From positions 2,108,001 through 2,172,000 of the forward strand of contig NZ_JADWYR010000001.1 of the NCBI RefSeq assembly GCF_015831355.1: DNA of 64,000 nucleotides, written 5' to 3'. Position 1 is the stretch's first letter. Every line of letters begins with the position of its first letter. The stretch comes from Panacibacter microcysteis (GTDB taxonomy: Bacteria > Bacteroidota > Bacteroidia > Chitinophagales > Chitinophagaceae). Shown here one piece after another: positions 19,698 to 28,665 of this stretch. Below the pieces are notes generated by a model. It ran no database searches. It was not told where the DNA came from and saw only the letters and a list, made by a program, of their open reading frames with translations. Both the position numbers and the translations under genes were made by a program.

Positions 19698-21770
19698 TTA
19701 TTTTGGTTTCCTCGGTTGATATTGTTTGGGTATGATCCCGGAATCTTTGGCAGACACATCAGTGGAATCATTTTCCTTCCTGTTAGGCTCTGCTTCAGGA
19801 TCGAATGTGTGTTTGCGGTTATCTGTGGTGTTTTCGAAAACAGGGGCTTTATCTGCATCGATCTGTTTGGCAAGTTTGGCCAGCTTAATGGAATCTTTTA
19901 CAGCATACCAGTGTTTGATGGCAGCAGGTATAAGATCGGCTTTGGAAATACGGTCAACCTCCGGTAAACGTTTTGCAGAGATTGTATCATTTAAATATTT
20001 TTCCATCATCAGCGATGCGATAGGTGCCGCCCATGTAGAACCAAAGCCTGCATTTTCCACAACTACCGCAATGGCAATCTTCGGGTCATCCATTGGCGCA
20101 AATGCTACGAACAAAGAGTGGTTTTTGCCATGCGGGTTTTGCGCAGTACCTGTTTTGGCGCAAATATCAATACCATCAATTTTCGCATTTACCGCTGTAC
20201 CGGAGCGTGTTACATCAAGCATTGCCAGTTGCACGGCATCAAACACATCGTTTGTTATATTGGTTACTTTATGTTTTGTGCGGTATTTGCCCAGGTAGCT
20301 GGTATCGGTAATAGATTCGTTCTCTATACTGTCAACAAAATGCGGCGTGTAGTAATAACCCTTATTGGCAATAAAACACATGGCATTGGCCAGTTGTAAA
20401 GGCGTTGCCAGCATACGGTCCTGCCCTATGCCCAGCGTAAGAATGTTGCAACTGTTCCAGCGCGGCCCGGCAAAGTCGCGGTTGTATTTCGACGTGTCGG
20501 GAATATTCCCTTTGTCTTCACTGGGCAGGTCAATGTTTAATCTTACACCAAGCCCGAAAGCGTTCATGTATTCTTTCCATTTAAGATAACCCTGCTGTGT
20601 GCTGCTGAAGTTGGGATTATCTATGGCCATTCTGAACACCTGGGAAAAATAAGAATTACAGGAATGTGAAAGTGCAGCACGAAGGTTAGCAGCGTGTCCT
20701 GCATCGTGGTGTTCACATTTTACAGGCCTGCCGCATGAATAATATGCACCGCTGCAGCCGTAACCAAATGATGGTGTAATGAGGCCTTCATCTAATGCCA
20801 CCAGTGCGCCCAGCGGTTTAAAGGTAGAGCCCGGAGGGTATTGACCTTTAATAGCACGGTTTAGCAATGGCCGCGCAGTATCAAGAAATAACTGGCTGAA
20901 GTTTTTTCTTCTTTCAGAACCGGTAAGCAGGTTGGGGTTGTAGGTAGGGCTGGTAGCCATTGCAAGAATGCCGCCGGTTTTAGGGTTAATAGCCACAGCG
21001 CTGCCTATTTTACTGCCAAGCAGTTTTTCTGCCAGTTGCTGCAGTTCTATATCCATACTCGTGTAAAGGTTGCGGCCTGCCACGGCGGCTGTATCGTAAT
21101 TGCCGTTTTCATAACTGCCCTGTATGCGGTTCTTGTTGTCCCTGATAAAACGTTTTACACCCCGCTGGCCCATCAATACGGGTTCATAGGTGGCTTCCAG
21201 GCCGGTTAAGCCAGCATAGTCGCCCATTTCATAGCCTTCAGTTTTATGTTTGCGCAGGTAGGTGGTATCAACCTCTCCAATATAACCGAGCACATTGCCC
21301 GCAGCGCTGTAAGGATAAGTTCTCACAGGTCTTTCCTGCAACACAAAGCCGGGAAATTTATACATGTTTTCGTTCAGCCTTGCATACGTATCGGGGCTTA
21401 CCAGTGCAGCAAATGCACTTGGTTTATAGTAACTGTTCTTGATGATAGCGGTAATAATTCTCTTGCGAAATTCTGCGGTATCTATAGCCAGTATCCTGCA
21501 CAGAGCAGCGGTGTCTGTGCCCTTCACCTGGTTGGGCGTTACTACCAGGTCGTACATAATGGTATTTTCAAGTACTGCGCGTTTTTTGCGGTCGTAAATA
21601 ATACCCCTGTCAGGGTAAACCACTTTCCTGAAAATAGCATTGTTCTCCGCCTGTATTTTAAGATCAGAAGAAAACATCTGCAAATGCAGCAACTGCGCAA
21701 TGATCACAATGAAAATGACAGCAAAAATTAATTGTATCACCCTGCTCCGCGACTGATTGTATACCGGCAT
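19698..21770 (-). CDS. mrdA: Penicillin-binding protein 2
   Basis: Class B transpeptidase that cross-links the glycan made by RodA. 690 residues: one N-terminal transmembrane helix (VIQLIFAVIFIVIIAQLLHL), a pedestal domain, and the transpeptidase domain with the three active-site motifs STFK (nucleophile Ser), SCN and KTGTAQ. The last 70 residues are a charged, low-complexity tail. It is the first gene of mrdA-rodA; mreB, mreC and mreD, which usually precede it, are absent here. Confidence 0.95.
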   Translation of the reverse strand: MPVYNQSRSRVIQLIFAVIFIVIIAQLLHLQMFSSDLKIQAENNAIFRKVVYPDRGIIYDRKKRAVLENTIMYDLVVTPNQVKGTDTAALCRILAIDTAEFRKRIITAIIKNSYYKPSAFAALVSPDTYARLNENMYKFPGFVLQERPVRTYPYSAAGNVLGYIGEVDTTYLRKHKTEGYEMGDYAGLTGLEATYEPVLMGQRGVKRFIRDNKNRIQGSYENGNYDTAAVAGRNLYTSMDIELQQLAEKLLGSKIGSAVAINPKTGGILAMATSPTYNPNLLTGSERRKNFSQLFLDTARPLLNRAIKGQYPPGSTFKPLGALVALDEGLITPSFGYGCSGAYYSCGRPVKCEHHDAGHAANLRAALSHSCNSYFSQVFRMAIDNPNFSSTQQGYLKWKEYMNAFGLGVRLNIDLPSEDKGNIPDTSKYNRDFAGPRWNSCNILTLGIGQDRMLATPLQLANAMCFIANKGYYYTPHFVDSIENESITDTSYLGKYRTKHKVTNITNDVFDAVQLAMLDVTRSGTAVNAKIDGIDICAKTGTAQNPHGKNHSLFVAFAPMDDPKIAIAVVVENAGFGSTWAAPIASLMMEKYLNDTISAKRLPEVDRISKADLIPAAIKHWYAVKDSIKLAKLAKQIDADKAPVFENTTDNRKHTFDPEAEPNRKENDSTDVSAKDSGIIPKQYQPRKPK

Positions 21771-21924
21771 ATATTGATTGAAATGAAAGAAAAGTTATGA
21801 GTGCAAAATTGATGATTGTTTATGCATAACCACGTAAATGATCAGCAAAAATTTTATTAACAAACGTGATTAATGCGCTTTGTATTTGCGTGCCCCGTTA
21901 ACATTTATACAATTATTTTTTTGG

Positions 21925-21975
21925 TACCGGGCATTTGTAATGCTGTGCAGCTTTGGTTGCGTCGCACTCTTGTAC
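21925..21975 (+). repeat. Intergenic repeat arm 8, forward, type A
   Basis: Outer TACCGGGCATTTGTAATGC, core GTTGCGTCGCACTCTTGTAC at 21956-21975. It lies between mrdA and nadK and pairs with arm 9, so the two enclose nadK. Confidence 0.9.
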
Positions 21976-22070
21976 TTTTGAGCATTGCGGGGCTGCAGCG
22001 CACTGCTTTTATAAACATGCTACAGAAGACTGCCTGTAATGACTGCAGTGTAATAAGCTGCAGCAGGCAG

Positions 22071-22940
22071 TTAATTACGTTTGTCGAGCCCCCAGGTAAG
22101 TTTTGTACGCAGTGTAGAAAGGAAATTGTTTTCGTTGAGACGCAGCAGGCTTATTTTAAACTTTTCTCTTTTCACCGCCAGTTGAATATCTTTTTCCACA
22201 ATTTCACGTCTTGCATCCATGGCGCAGATCATCTGGTCTGCACGGCCTTCAATTTCAAAAGAAATTACATTGCTGTCTGGTACCACAATGGGTCTTACGT
22301 TAAGATTATGCGGTGCTACGGGTGTAATAACAAAACTGGAAGATTCCGGGAATACAATAGGGCCGTTGCAGCTCATATTATAACCGGTAGAGCCTGTAGG
22401 TGTTGCTACTATCAGGCCATCGCTCCAGTAGGTGTTTAAAAACTCTCCGTTCAGGTAGGTATGTATCTTGATCATAGGAGAAGTATCTCTCTTATGGATG
22501 GCAAATTCATTTAATGCAAACGGTGCATCGCCAAATAGCGGTGTGCTCGCATCCAGGTGAATAAGTGTTCTTTTATCTATTACGTACGTGCCGGCCATTA
22601 AAGCTTCTACAGCCATGGCAATCTCCTCTTTACTTATACCCGCCAGGAAACCAAGCCTGCCAAAATTTATACCGAGGATAGGAATATTGGTCTCTTTTAC
22701 AAGCGTAACAGCATCGAGAATGGTACCATCTCCGCCAAGGCTGATAAGACAATCTACTGATGCGTTTAATTCTTCTGCTTTGGAGAAATATGAAATGCCG
22801 GTGTTGTCTTCATGATCGTACATTGAAAGGGAATGAAAAAGCAGTATGGTTGTATTGTGTTTTTGCAATGCCTTCAGCAATAGTACCAGTTGCGCCTTTA
22901 GATCATGATCCAGTCCACGGCTATATATAGCTACTTTCAT
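22071..22940 (-). CDS. nadK: NAD kinase
   Basis: Makes NADP+ from NAD+ and ATP or polyphosphate. 289 residues with the GGDGTILDA motif (about 69-77), the NEFAIHK segment and the second signature YWSDGLIVATPTGSTGYN (about 168-185). Length and motifs are ordinary. It stands between two inverted repeat arms, with the BamA-like gene upstream on the same strand. Confidence 0.96.
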   Translation of the reverse strand: MKVAIYSRGLDHDLKAQLVLLLKALQKHNTTILLFHSLSMYDHEDNTGISYFSKAEELNASVDCLISLGGDGTILDAVTLVKETNIPILGINFGRLGFLAGISKEEIAMAVEALMAGTYVIDKRTLIHLDASTPLFGDAPFALNEFAIHKRDTSPMIKIHTYLNGEFLNTYWSDGLIVATPTGSTGYNMSCNGPIVFPESSSFVITPVAPHNLNVRPIVVPDSNVISFEIEGRADQMICAMDARREIVEKDIQLAVKREKFKISLLRLNENNFLSTLRTKLTWGLDKRN

Positions 22941-23052
22941 TTTGTAAAATTAAGTGCCGTTGTATAACCGGAGATTAATTTATTTACAGCCATTGCACGT
23001 GCATCAGCTAACTACGCTTCAATCTTCCGGTTTGTTCAATAAAGATCTAAAC

Positions 23053-23104
23053 GTACAAGAGTGCGACGCAACGGATGCCTGATGGATATTCAAATGCCTG
23101 GCTC
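23053..23104 (-). repeat. Intergenic repeat arm 9, reverse, type A
   Basis: Core 23053-23072, exact reverse complement of GTTGCGTCGCACTCTTGTAC; the outer end CCTGGCTC lies 9 nt past the stop codon of the BamA-like gene. On its inner side is box I (ACGCTTCAATCTTCCGG, about 23010-23026). Confidence 0.9.
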
Positions 23105-23113
23105 AAAAAAAAT

Positions 23114-24580
23114 CTAAAAATCTGTACGCACGTGGAAGAACAGGCCACTTTCGCCAAGCTGGTTGAAGCTGTATTCAAATTTCAAAACAATATCGTATGA
23201 GGGAATAACCACATCGAGCCCTATACTTTCAGTATATAAAAATCTGTTGCTCAAAATGCTGGTGCCGGGGTTCTTGTTGTAAGTATAACCAATGTCTCCA
23301 CCGCCTTTTATATAAAACTTCATTGGAATAACCACACTTTTTTTGAGGTTGGGCGGTGTTCGCAATGTGTAGGCAAAAATTTCTCTGCGTATGGTACCGC
23401 GGCCCATAATACCTGCTGCGCCATCGGTTACATAATATTCCAGCCCTCTTAAAAATGCATCTCCATAACCAAACAGTTGCTGGTTAAAGTAAGGCTGATT
23501 GAAAGGCAGTTTAAGAATGCCTGCACTTTGCAGGTACAACTGCATTTTTTTTGCAACTGGCACAATGTAATGTGCATGGTATTGCAACTGCGTAAGATCT
23601 ACATCTTTGTTTATGCCTTTGCGTGTAATGGTGGCATCGCCAATAAAACCTTTTGTTGGGTAGGCATTGTAATCGGCGTTGTAGTATTGAATATTATACG
23701 AAAGTTCCGGGTAAGAAACGGCTGTTTTTCCGCCACCATAATAGTTGGGGTTTAACCGGGCAATTGTGTCGTTTACTTTGCTGTTTACGTAGGTGAGTCT
23801 TACAGAATGCCTTGTTTTAATTGCCGGCCTGTAGAGGTAAGCAATTTCACCGCGGATATTCTGTATCACAAAATTATCCAATTTGAAAAATGCCTGTTTG
23901 CTGCCTTCTGACTGAAAGTTGAGTTCCCGCTGCCTGGAAAAATTGAAGGCCACGCTAAAACCTTTGGTTAGCGACGGATTTGCAAAAGGCTGTTCGTATT
24001 TTGCCTGTACCTGGTTACTGTAGCCGGCGATGAGGTTTACTGCCAGTTTATCATTTCTGCCGCTTACATTGTTTTGCATAAACTTTATGCCGTAATTGGT
24101 TCGGTTAAGGCTAGCTTTTTGCTCAACCCACCACTGGTTAAAGTTCCTGTCAACCAGTTTGAAATAAGGTAACGGGAAGAGGTACCATCTTTCTTTTACG
24201 TCGATGTTTACAAAAACAATGTTTCCCTGGCGGCTGTACACGTAGGCAGATACTTTTGTGAAAAGTGTTGTATTCATTACCTGCTGCTGGGCCAGTGTAA
24301 GTAAGCGGTAAAGCTCGTTGTATCGCAGGTATTGTCCTTGTTTGAAGGGAATTTCACGCTCAATAATGTAAGGCTTGGTTTTTTTGTTGCCATGCACCGA
24401 TATGTCGGCAATTGTTACGAGCGATGTATCTGTTTCAGGGCTTACGATGCTGTTTAAAAGTGCTGCAAGGCCCGTAGTATCACGGTTGGGTATAAGCGGC
24501 GGGATAGAATCCTGCGTGTATGCAAACAAATACAGGCCACAGCTTATCCAAACCAGTATTATGCGTTTGCTGAAATTCAT
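23114..24580 (-). CDS. BamA/TamA-family (Omp85) outer-membrane protein
   Basis: A 488-residue Omp85-like protein. A signal peptide (residues 1-22, ending FAYTQ) is followed by one POTRA domain (about 55-130; IADISVHGNKKTKPYIIEREIPFKQGQYL is diagnostic). A C-terminal barrel of the surface-antigen type makes up the rest, with a terminal aromatic residue (HVRTDF). A single POTRA makes it shorter than BamA, so it may be a specialised insertion or translocation protein rather than the essential BamA. A CBS-domain gene is upstream. Confidence 0.8.
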   Translation of the reverse strand: MNFSKRIILVWISCGLYLFAYTQDSIPPLIPNRDTTGLAALLNSIVSPETDTSLVTIADISVHGNKKTKPYIIEREIPFKQGQYLRYNELYRLLTLAQQQVMNTTLFTKVSAYVYSRQGNIVFVNIDVKERWYLFPLPYFKLVDRNFNQWWVEQKASLNRTNYGIKFMQNNVSGRNDKLAVNLIAGYSNQVQAKYEQPFANPSLTKGFSVAFNFSRQRELNFQSEGSKQAFFKLDNFVIQNIRGEIAYLYRPAIKTRHSVRLTYVNSKVNDTIARLNPNYYGGGKTAVSYPELSYNIQYYNADYNAYPTKGFIGDATITRKGINKDVDLTQLQYHAHYIVPVAKKMQLYLQSAGILKLPFNQPYFNQQLFGYGDAFLRGLEYYVTDGAAGIMGRGTIRREIFAYTLRTPPNLKKSVVIPMKFYIKGGGDIGYTYNKNPGTSILSNRFLYTESIGLDVVIPSYDIVLKFEYSFNQLGESGLFFHVRTDF

Positions 24581-24691
24581 TAATCAATTACCTTGAGTTG
24601 GTGGTGAGCGGTAAAAATATGGTATTGTAACAATCCTGAAAGGGAACGTTGCCATTTTAACATACGGAAGCAGGCACTTGCAAAAGGCAGC

Positions 24692-25351
24692 CTAGATCTT
24701 CAGATAGGTCATAAGCAAATCGTAATTTTCTTTTAATTCATTTTCGTACTCTTCTTCGCCAAAATAATATCTTACCGAATAATCATAACGCTGAAGCGTA
24801 GCAATTATATCTGAGATTTCTACTTTGTTGATTTTGATAGTAACGATGAAGAAGCCCGTGGTATTTTCCGTATAGGAGTTTAATTGGGTAATGAAGGCGT
24901 TATTTGTTTCAATAAGGCGGGAAATTTCTCCAAAGGAAAAGTTTCGCTTATCCATTTCTAGCACAATCATGCCACCTGGTTCTTCTACATTCAGGAATGC
25001 GGCAAGTGTCTGGATGAGCTTTTTACGCCTTATGCAGCCCGCAATTTCACCTGTCCTTGAAGTTACCGGTATAATGGAAATATCAAAACGGCCTGCAACT
25101 TTAAGTGCGGCTAAAATGTGTTCTTCAGGAAAAACAGCGGCAATAATAAAATGAGATTGCACCGTAACCAGGGCCGCTGAATCGTTAGCGTCGAGTAAGT
25201 CGTCTTTACTTACTATACCGGCAAATTTTTCTTCATGTATAACCGGTAAATGCAATACGTCATAATCATCCATTAACTGTAATGCGAAAGAAACCTTATC
25301 TGTTAATGAAAGTAACGGGAAGCCTGATTCTATAATTTGTGATACCAGCAT
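24692..25351 (-). CDS. CBS-domain protein
   Basis: 219 residues with tandem CBS motifs in the first 125 residues (FPLLSLTDKVSFALQLMDDYDVLHLPVI; HILAALKVAGRFDISIIPV), which usually bind adenosyl ligands. The remainder, about 130-200, looks like an ACT-like alpha/beta unit (GGMIVLEMDKRNFSFGEI). It probably acts as a cytoplasmic energy or ligand sensor with an unknown partner. In Bacteroidota this gene often lies near nadK, as here. The hydrolase gene ends 32 nt upstream, so co-transcription is likely. Confidence 0.85.
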   Translation of the reverse strand: MLVSQIIESGFPLLSLTDKVSFALQLMDDYDVLHLPVIHEEKFAGIVSKDDLLDANDSAALVTVQSHFIIAAVFPEEHILAALKVAGRFDISIIPVTSRTGEIAGCIRRKKLIQTLAAFLNVEEPGGMIVLEMDKRNFSFGEISRLIETNNAFITQLNSYTENTTGFFIVTIKINKVEISDIIATLQRYDYSVRYYFGEEEYENELKENYDLLMTYLKI

Positions 25352-25383
25352 CTATATTCACTCCACTCTTTAATACAATAAAA

Positions 25384-26163
25384 TTAGGCAATTGTTGCAG
25401 CGGGTTGTTTGAGTTTTGTAAGAAACTCTTCAAGAATTTTATTGAATTCTGCAGGCACTTCCATCATTGGCGCATGCCCGCATTTATTGATAAAAAATAA
25501 TTCACTGTTAGGAATAAGTTTGTTGAACTCTTTGGCCACAAATGGGGGCGTAATGGTGTCGTCATTTCCCCAAATCAACAACGTCGGCTGGGAAATCTGG
25601 CTCAATTCTTCACCAAGGTTGTTCCTGATGGCGCTTTTGGCCAGCGCAATGATTTTGATAACTTTTAGCCTGTTATTGCATATTTCATAAACCTCATCTA
25701 CCAGTTCTTTGGTAGCAGTTGCGGGATCATAAAAGGTAACCTCAGTCTTCCTTTTTATGTATTCGTAATCGCCACGTTTGGGGTAACTGTCTCCCATACC
25801 ATTTTCGAAAAGTCCTGAACTACCGGTGAGGATAAGTGATTTTATTCTTTCCGGATGTTTAAGCACATGCACCAGCGCCACATGCCCGCCGAGCGAATTA
25901 CCCAGTAAGTGTATTTGATCGTAATTACGCGCCTCAATAAATTTATGTACGTGTTTTTCCAGTCCGCCCACAGAAGTATGGAAGATATCCAGGTCGAAAA
26001 GTGGCAGTAAAGGAACCACTACTTTATGTGAATTTTTGAAATATTCAATCAGATCCTGGAAATTGCTCAATGCCCCAAAAAGACCATGCAAAAGAATAAG
26101 GGGTTCGCCTTCTCCTTCTTCTATAAACCTGAATTTATCAATTTGTTTTACCTCGTAATTCAT
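25384..26163 (-). CDS. Alpha/beta-fold hydrolase
   Basis: 259-residue single-domain hydrolase. The oxyanion-hole motif LHGLFG (about 25-30), the nucleophile elbow GNSLGG (Ser at about 92), the acid near WGNDDTITP (about 206) and the histidine in KCGHAPMMEVP (about 234) are all in place. No signal peptide is seen. The substrate is unknown; it resembles MhpC-type C-C or ester hydrolases. It heads the minus-strand run hydrolase-CBS-Omp85-nadK. Confidence 0.88.
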   Translation of the reverse strand: MNYEVKQIDKFRFIEEGEGEPLILLHGLFGALSNFQDLIEYFKNSHKVVVPLLPLFDLDIFHTSVGGLEKHVHKFIEARNYDQIHLLGNSLGGHVALVHVLKHPERIKSLILTGSSGLFENGMGDSYPKRGDYEYIKRKTEVTFYDPATATKELVDEVYEICNNRLKVIKIIALAKSAIRNNLGEELSQISQPTLLIWGNDDTITPPFVAKEFNKLIPNSELFFINKCGHAPMMEVPAEFNKILEEFLTKLKQPAATIA

Positions 26164-26617
26164 CTGCTAATTTTTCTGCGAAAAAGATGACCAATGCAAA
26201 TAAAGTGAAATGCCGTGAAAAAACAACATACATAATTTATATGTTATGTCTCAACTTATGTGCTAAAATACCTTTTTTAGGCGAATATGAATGAATATTG
26301 CTCCATGCCTTAAAACTTCGGTTGCTACACAAACACCAATTAAACATTTTTAACTGTGTATAACACAACTTTAAAAACAGGAAATACACATTTGGCAGTA
26401 TAAGATTGTGGATGATTGAGGGTAAGAGAAAGCTGCATAATATATTCTGCAAGAGGGCTTTAAATATGATCCAGTTTTTGTTATGTGAAAGTTTTGTTTT
26501 TAAATTAATTAAATAACCATACAGCCTGCTTAGTGGCTACTTTTGCAACCCGCAATATCCGTTGAAATGGCGCGTTTGTAGTTTCAATTCTAATATTCCT
26601 TTTTTACCTGAAAAACT
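26164..26617. other. AT-rich divergent intergenic region
   Basis: 454 nt between the hydrolase (-) and transpeptidase (+) starts. It is strongly AT-rich. TACTTTTG at 26538-26545 matches the -7 consensus for the transpeptidase gene, without an obvious -33 element. A 71-codon minus-strand frame at 26237-26452 has no coding character that I can see. There is no repeat arm here. Confidence 0.5.
26538..26545 (+). promoter_or_regulatory. Candidate -7 box for the L,D-transpeptidase gene
   Basis: TACTTTTG fits TAnnTTTG exactly and lies 72 nt before the start codon. The -33 region has no clear TTG at the normal distance. Confidence 0.4.
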
Positions 26618-27457
26618 ATGGAAATGAAGAAACTGATTTTTTTGTGTATGATCTGCTTCAGCGTGTTTACTTCAATGGCCCCCGTTTCCGTTGCAGATAA
26701 TAATGGTGATAAAAAATTTGGCTCACTGCTGCCTTCGATAGCAGATGAAGGTGCAGGTGTGGCGCCATGGATAGACTCTATGTATAATGTTTTAAACCTC
26801 GATTCCCTCGGGCTTAATAAAACAGCTTTTTTCTACGCTTGCAAAGGCTACCAGTTTTTACTCAATAATGGCAAACTGAAACACCCGGAATTGCTCACTA
26901 TATGCGATTATACGCAAAGCAGCGCACACAAACGCCTCTATGTGCTCGATATGGAGCAGGGTGTCGTAAAGTATAATACTTATGTTTCCCACGGCAAAAA
27001 TTCCGGCTCAGAATATGCCACCAGTTTCTCTAATAAAACAGACTCGCATAAAAGTTCGCTCGGTTTTATGATTACCGGCGATACATATATCGGGAAGGCT
27101 GGTTACAGTATGTACTTCGATGGTATGGAAACCGGTGTAAACTCAAATGTAAGGCCGAGAGCAATTGTAATGCATGGCAGCAATTATGTTACCGGAGACC
27201 GTGCAGATAACGGCACCATGATGGGCAGAAGTTATGGTTGCCCTGCGGTGCCATACAAAGAACACCGTAAAATTATTGATGCCATAAAAGGCGGCAGTTG
27301 CTTTTTTGCTTTTGCAGATGACAAATGGTATGCCTCTACTTCAAAAATACTTGGTGCTAAATTTACCTGGCCTGTAATTGCCAATGCTTCACCGGTTGTT
27401 TTGCCGGCGTTTTCTTCAGCCACGGCACAGGATGTTCCTTTTGTATCAAACATGTAA
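26618..27457 (+). CDS. Exported murein L,D-transpeptidase-like protein
   Basis: 279 residues. A signal peptide (KKLIFLCMICFSVFTSMAPVSVA) is followed by the 'murein L,D-transpeptidase catalytic domain' family region. The active-site block reads MHGSNYVTGD ... GRSYGCPAVP, with the catalytic cysteine in SYGCP and the histidine at MHG. It probably acts on peptidoglycan stem peptides in the periplasm. Start may be ATG 26618 or 26624. It is monocistronic and is followed by an empty repeat pair. Confidence 0.88.
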   Translation: MEMKKLIFLCMICFSVFTSMAPVSVADNNGDKKFGSLLPSIADEGAGVAPWIDSMYNVLNLDSLGLNKTAFFYACKGYQFLLNNGKLKHPELLTICDYTQSSAHKRLYVLDMEQGVVKYNTYVSHGKNSGSEYATSFSNKTDSHKSSLGFMITGDTYIGKAGYSMYFDGMETGVNSNVRPRAIVMHGSNYVTGDRADNGTMMGRSYGCPAVPYKEHRKIIDAIKGGSCFFAFADDKWYASTSKILGAKFTWPVIANASPVVLPAFSSATAQDVPFVSNM

Positions 27458-27495
27458 CAGGCGCTTACACGTAATCAATATTGTTTTGCCGGCAA

Positions 27496-27536
27496 CAATG
27501 CTACTATTGGGCTGCGGTTGTGTCACTCACTTGTAC
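27496..27536 (+). repeat. Intergenic repeat arm 10, forward, type B
   Basis: Core GTTGTGTCACTCACTTGTAC at 27517-27536, preceded by CAATGCTACTATTGGGCTGC. With arm 11, 49 nt away, it forms an empty inverted pair between convergent genes. Confidence 0.9.
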
Positions 27537-27585
27537 TGTAGCAAAAGCCTGGGCATTGTGCACCTTGTTCAGTATGGTTCAAACC

Positions 27586-27637
27586 GCTGAAGAGTGCGAC
27601 GCAACAGGTGTTTCATAGTAGTATTGCAGCCGGGCTC
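27586..27637 (-). repeat. Intergenic repeat arm 11, reverse, type A variant
   Basis: Core is the reverse complement of GTTGCGTCGCACTCTTCAGC (27586-27605). The outer GCAGCCGGGCTC ends 6 nt from the lacI stop codon. Confidence 0.9.
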
Positions 27638-27643
27638 AACATT

Positions 27644-28633
27644 TTAGAAAGATGCACCTTCCACAAGCCTGCACGGCACAAACACTTCACTTTCCACTGT
27701 ATTGCCGACTACCGAATCCATCATATTCTTAAAAGCGAGTTTGCCAAGCTGGTAACCGCTGGTCTCTACATAAGTTATCTGGGGTACATACAATAATGGC
27801 ATAAAACCATTGCTTAAGGCAATTACGGAAACGTCTTTGGGTATGTGTAGCCTTTTCTCCTGCACGGCTCTCATTGCGCCGATGAGAATCTCATCGCTCA
27901 TACAAAAAATCGTATCTGGTATATGAGTGTTTAAACAGGCAAGGCATTTTTCGTAAGCATCGTCAAAGCTTATTGCGTGCGCTATCACCAGGTTGATAGC
28001 CGCGTTTTCAGCAAAAACCTCTTTAAAAGAAGACAAGCGCTTTTGGGTAATAGAAAGGCTTGTATTTCCAAAAAGCCCCAGTACGTTTTTCTTTTGCTTT
28101 TGTACAATAAATTCTGCCGCAAGCCGTGCCGCTTCTGTATCTGCAATGCATACTTTGGAAAATGAATTGTCTGCGGGCACTTTGTCAAAAAATATCAGCG
28201 GAATATCTGCTTCTTTCAATTTATAAAATGCCTCAATATTTGCGGTGGATGAAGTTATACAGGCAAAAACGCCGCTAACACGGTTTTGCCGGCACAGTTT
28301 AATATTGGCAGACTCCGTTTCCGGGTTATCACCAGACTGTAATATCAGCAGTGAATAATTGTTTTTCCTGCATTCCTCCTCTACAGACGATATAAATGTA
28401 TTATAGAAATAATAAGAAATGTCTGGCACTATGAGGCCGAATATTTTACTGTTATTGGTTCTTAAATTAATGGCATAAGCGTTTGGCTCATACTCCAGCG
28501 CATTGGCCAGCTCTGTTACTTTTTGTTTCGTTTTTGCAGAAATATCCGGATGGTCTTTCAATGCCCTCGATACCGTAGAGATGCTGATATCGAGTATCTG
28601 TGAAATCTTTTTAAGCGTGGTATTGTTGCTCAT
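27644..28633 (-). CDS. LacI-family transcriptional regulator
   Basis: 329 residues: an N-terminal LacI helix-turn-helix (LKKISQILDISISTVSRALK, about 5-24) with the hinge helix to about 60, then a periplasmic-binding-protein-like ligand domain (GLIVPDISYYFYNTF at about 68). It probably senses a sugar-like ligand and controls the susCD unit; a perfect LacI-type palindrome (29757-29766) stands upstream of susC. It is 32 nt downstream of the araC gene on the same strand, so one operon is likely. Confidence 0.92.
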   Translation of the reverse strand: MSNNTTLKKISQILDISISTVSRALKDHPDISAKTKQKVTELANALEYEPNAYAINLRTNNSKIFGLIVPDISYYFYNTFISSVEEECRKNNYSLLILQSGDNPETESANIKLCRQNRVSGVFACITSSTANIEAFYKLKEADIPLIFFDKVPADNSFSKVCIADTEAARLAAEFIVQKQKKNVLGLFGNTSLSITQKRLSSFKEVFAENAAINLVIAHAISFDDAYEKCLACLNTHIPDTIFCMSDEILIGAMRAVQEKRLHIPKDVSVIALSNGFMPLLYVPQITYVETSGYQLGKLAFKNMMDSVVGNTVESEVFVPCRLVEGASF

Positions 28634-28665
28634 GCATTAATGCTATATGGCTGTTATGGTAATTA

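Noticed and set aside
26237-26452. 71-codon minus-strand frame in the AT-rich gap
   Set aside because: Composition looks like random AT-rich sequence, with no promoter or conserved motif; treated as non-coding.
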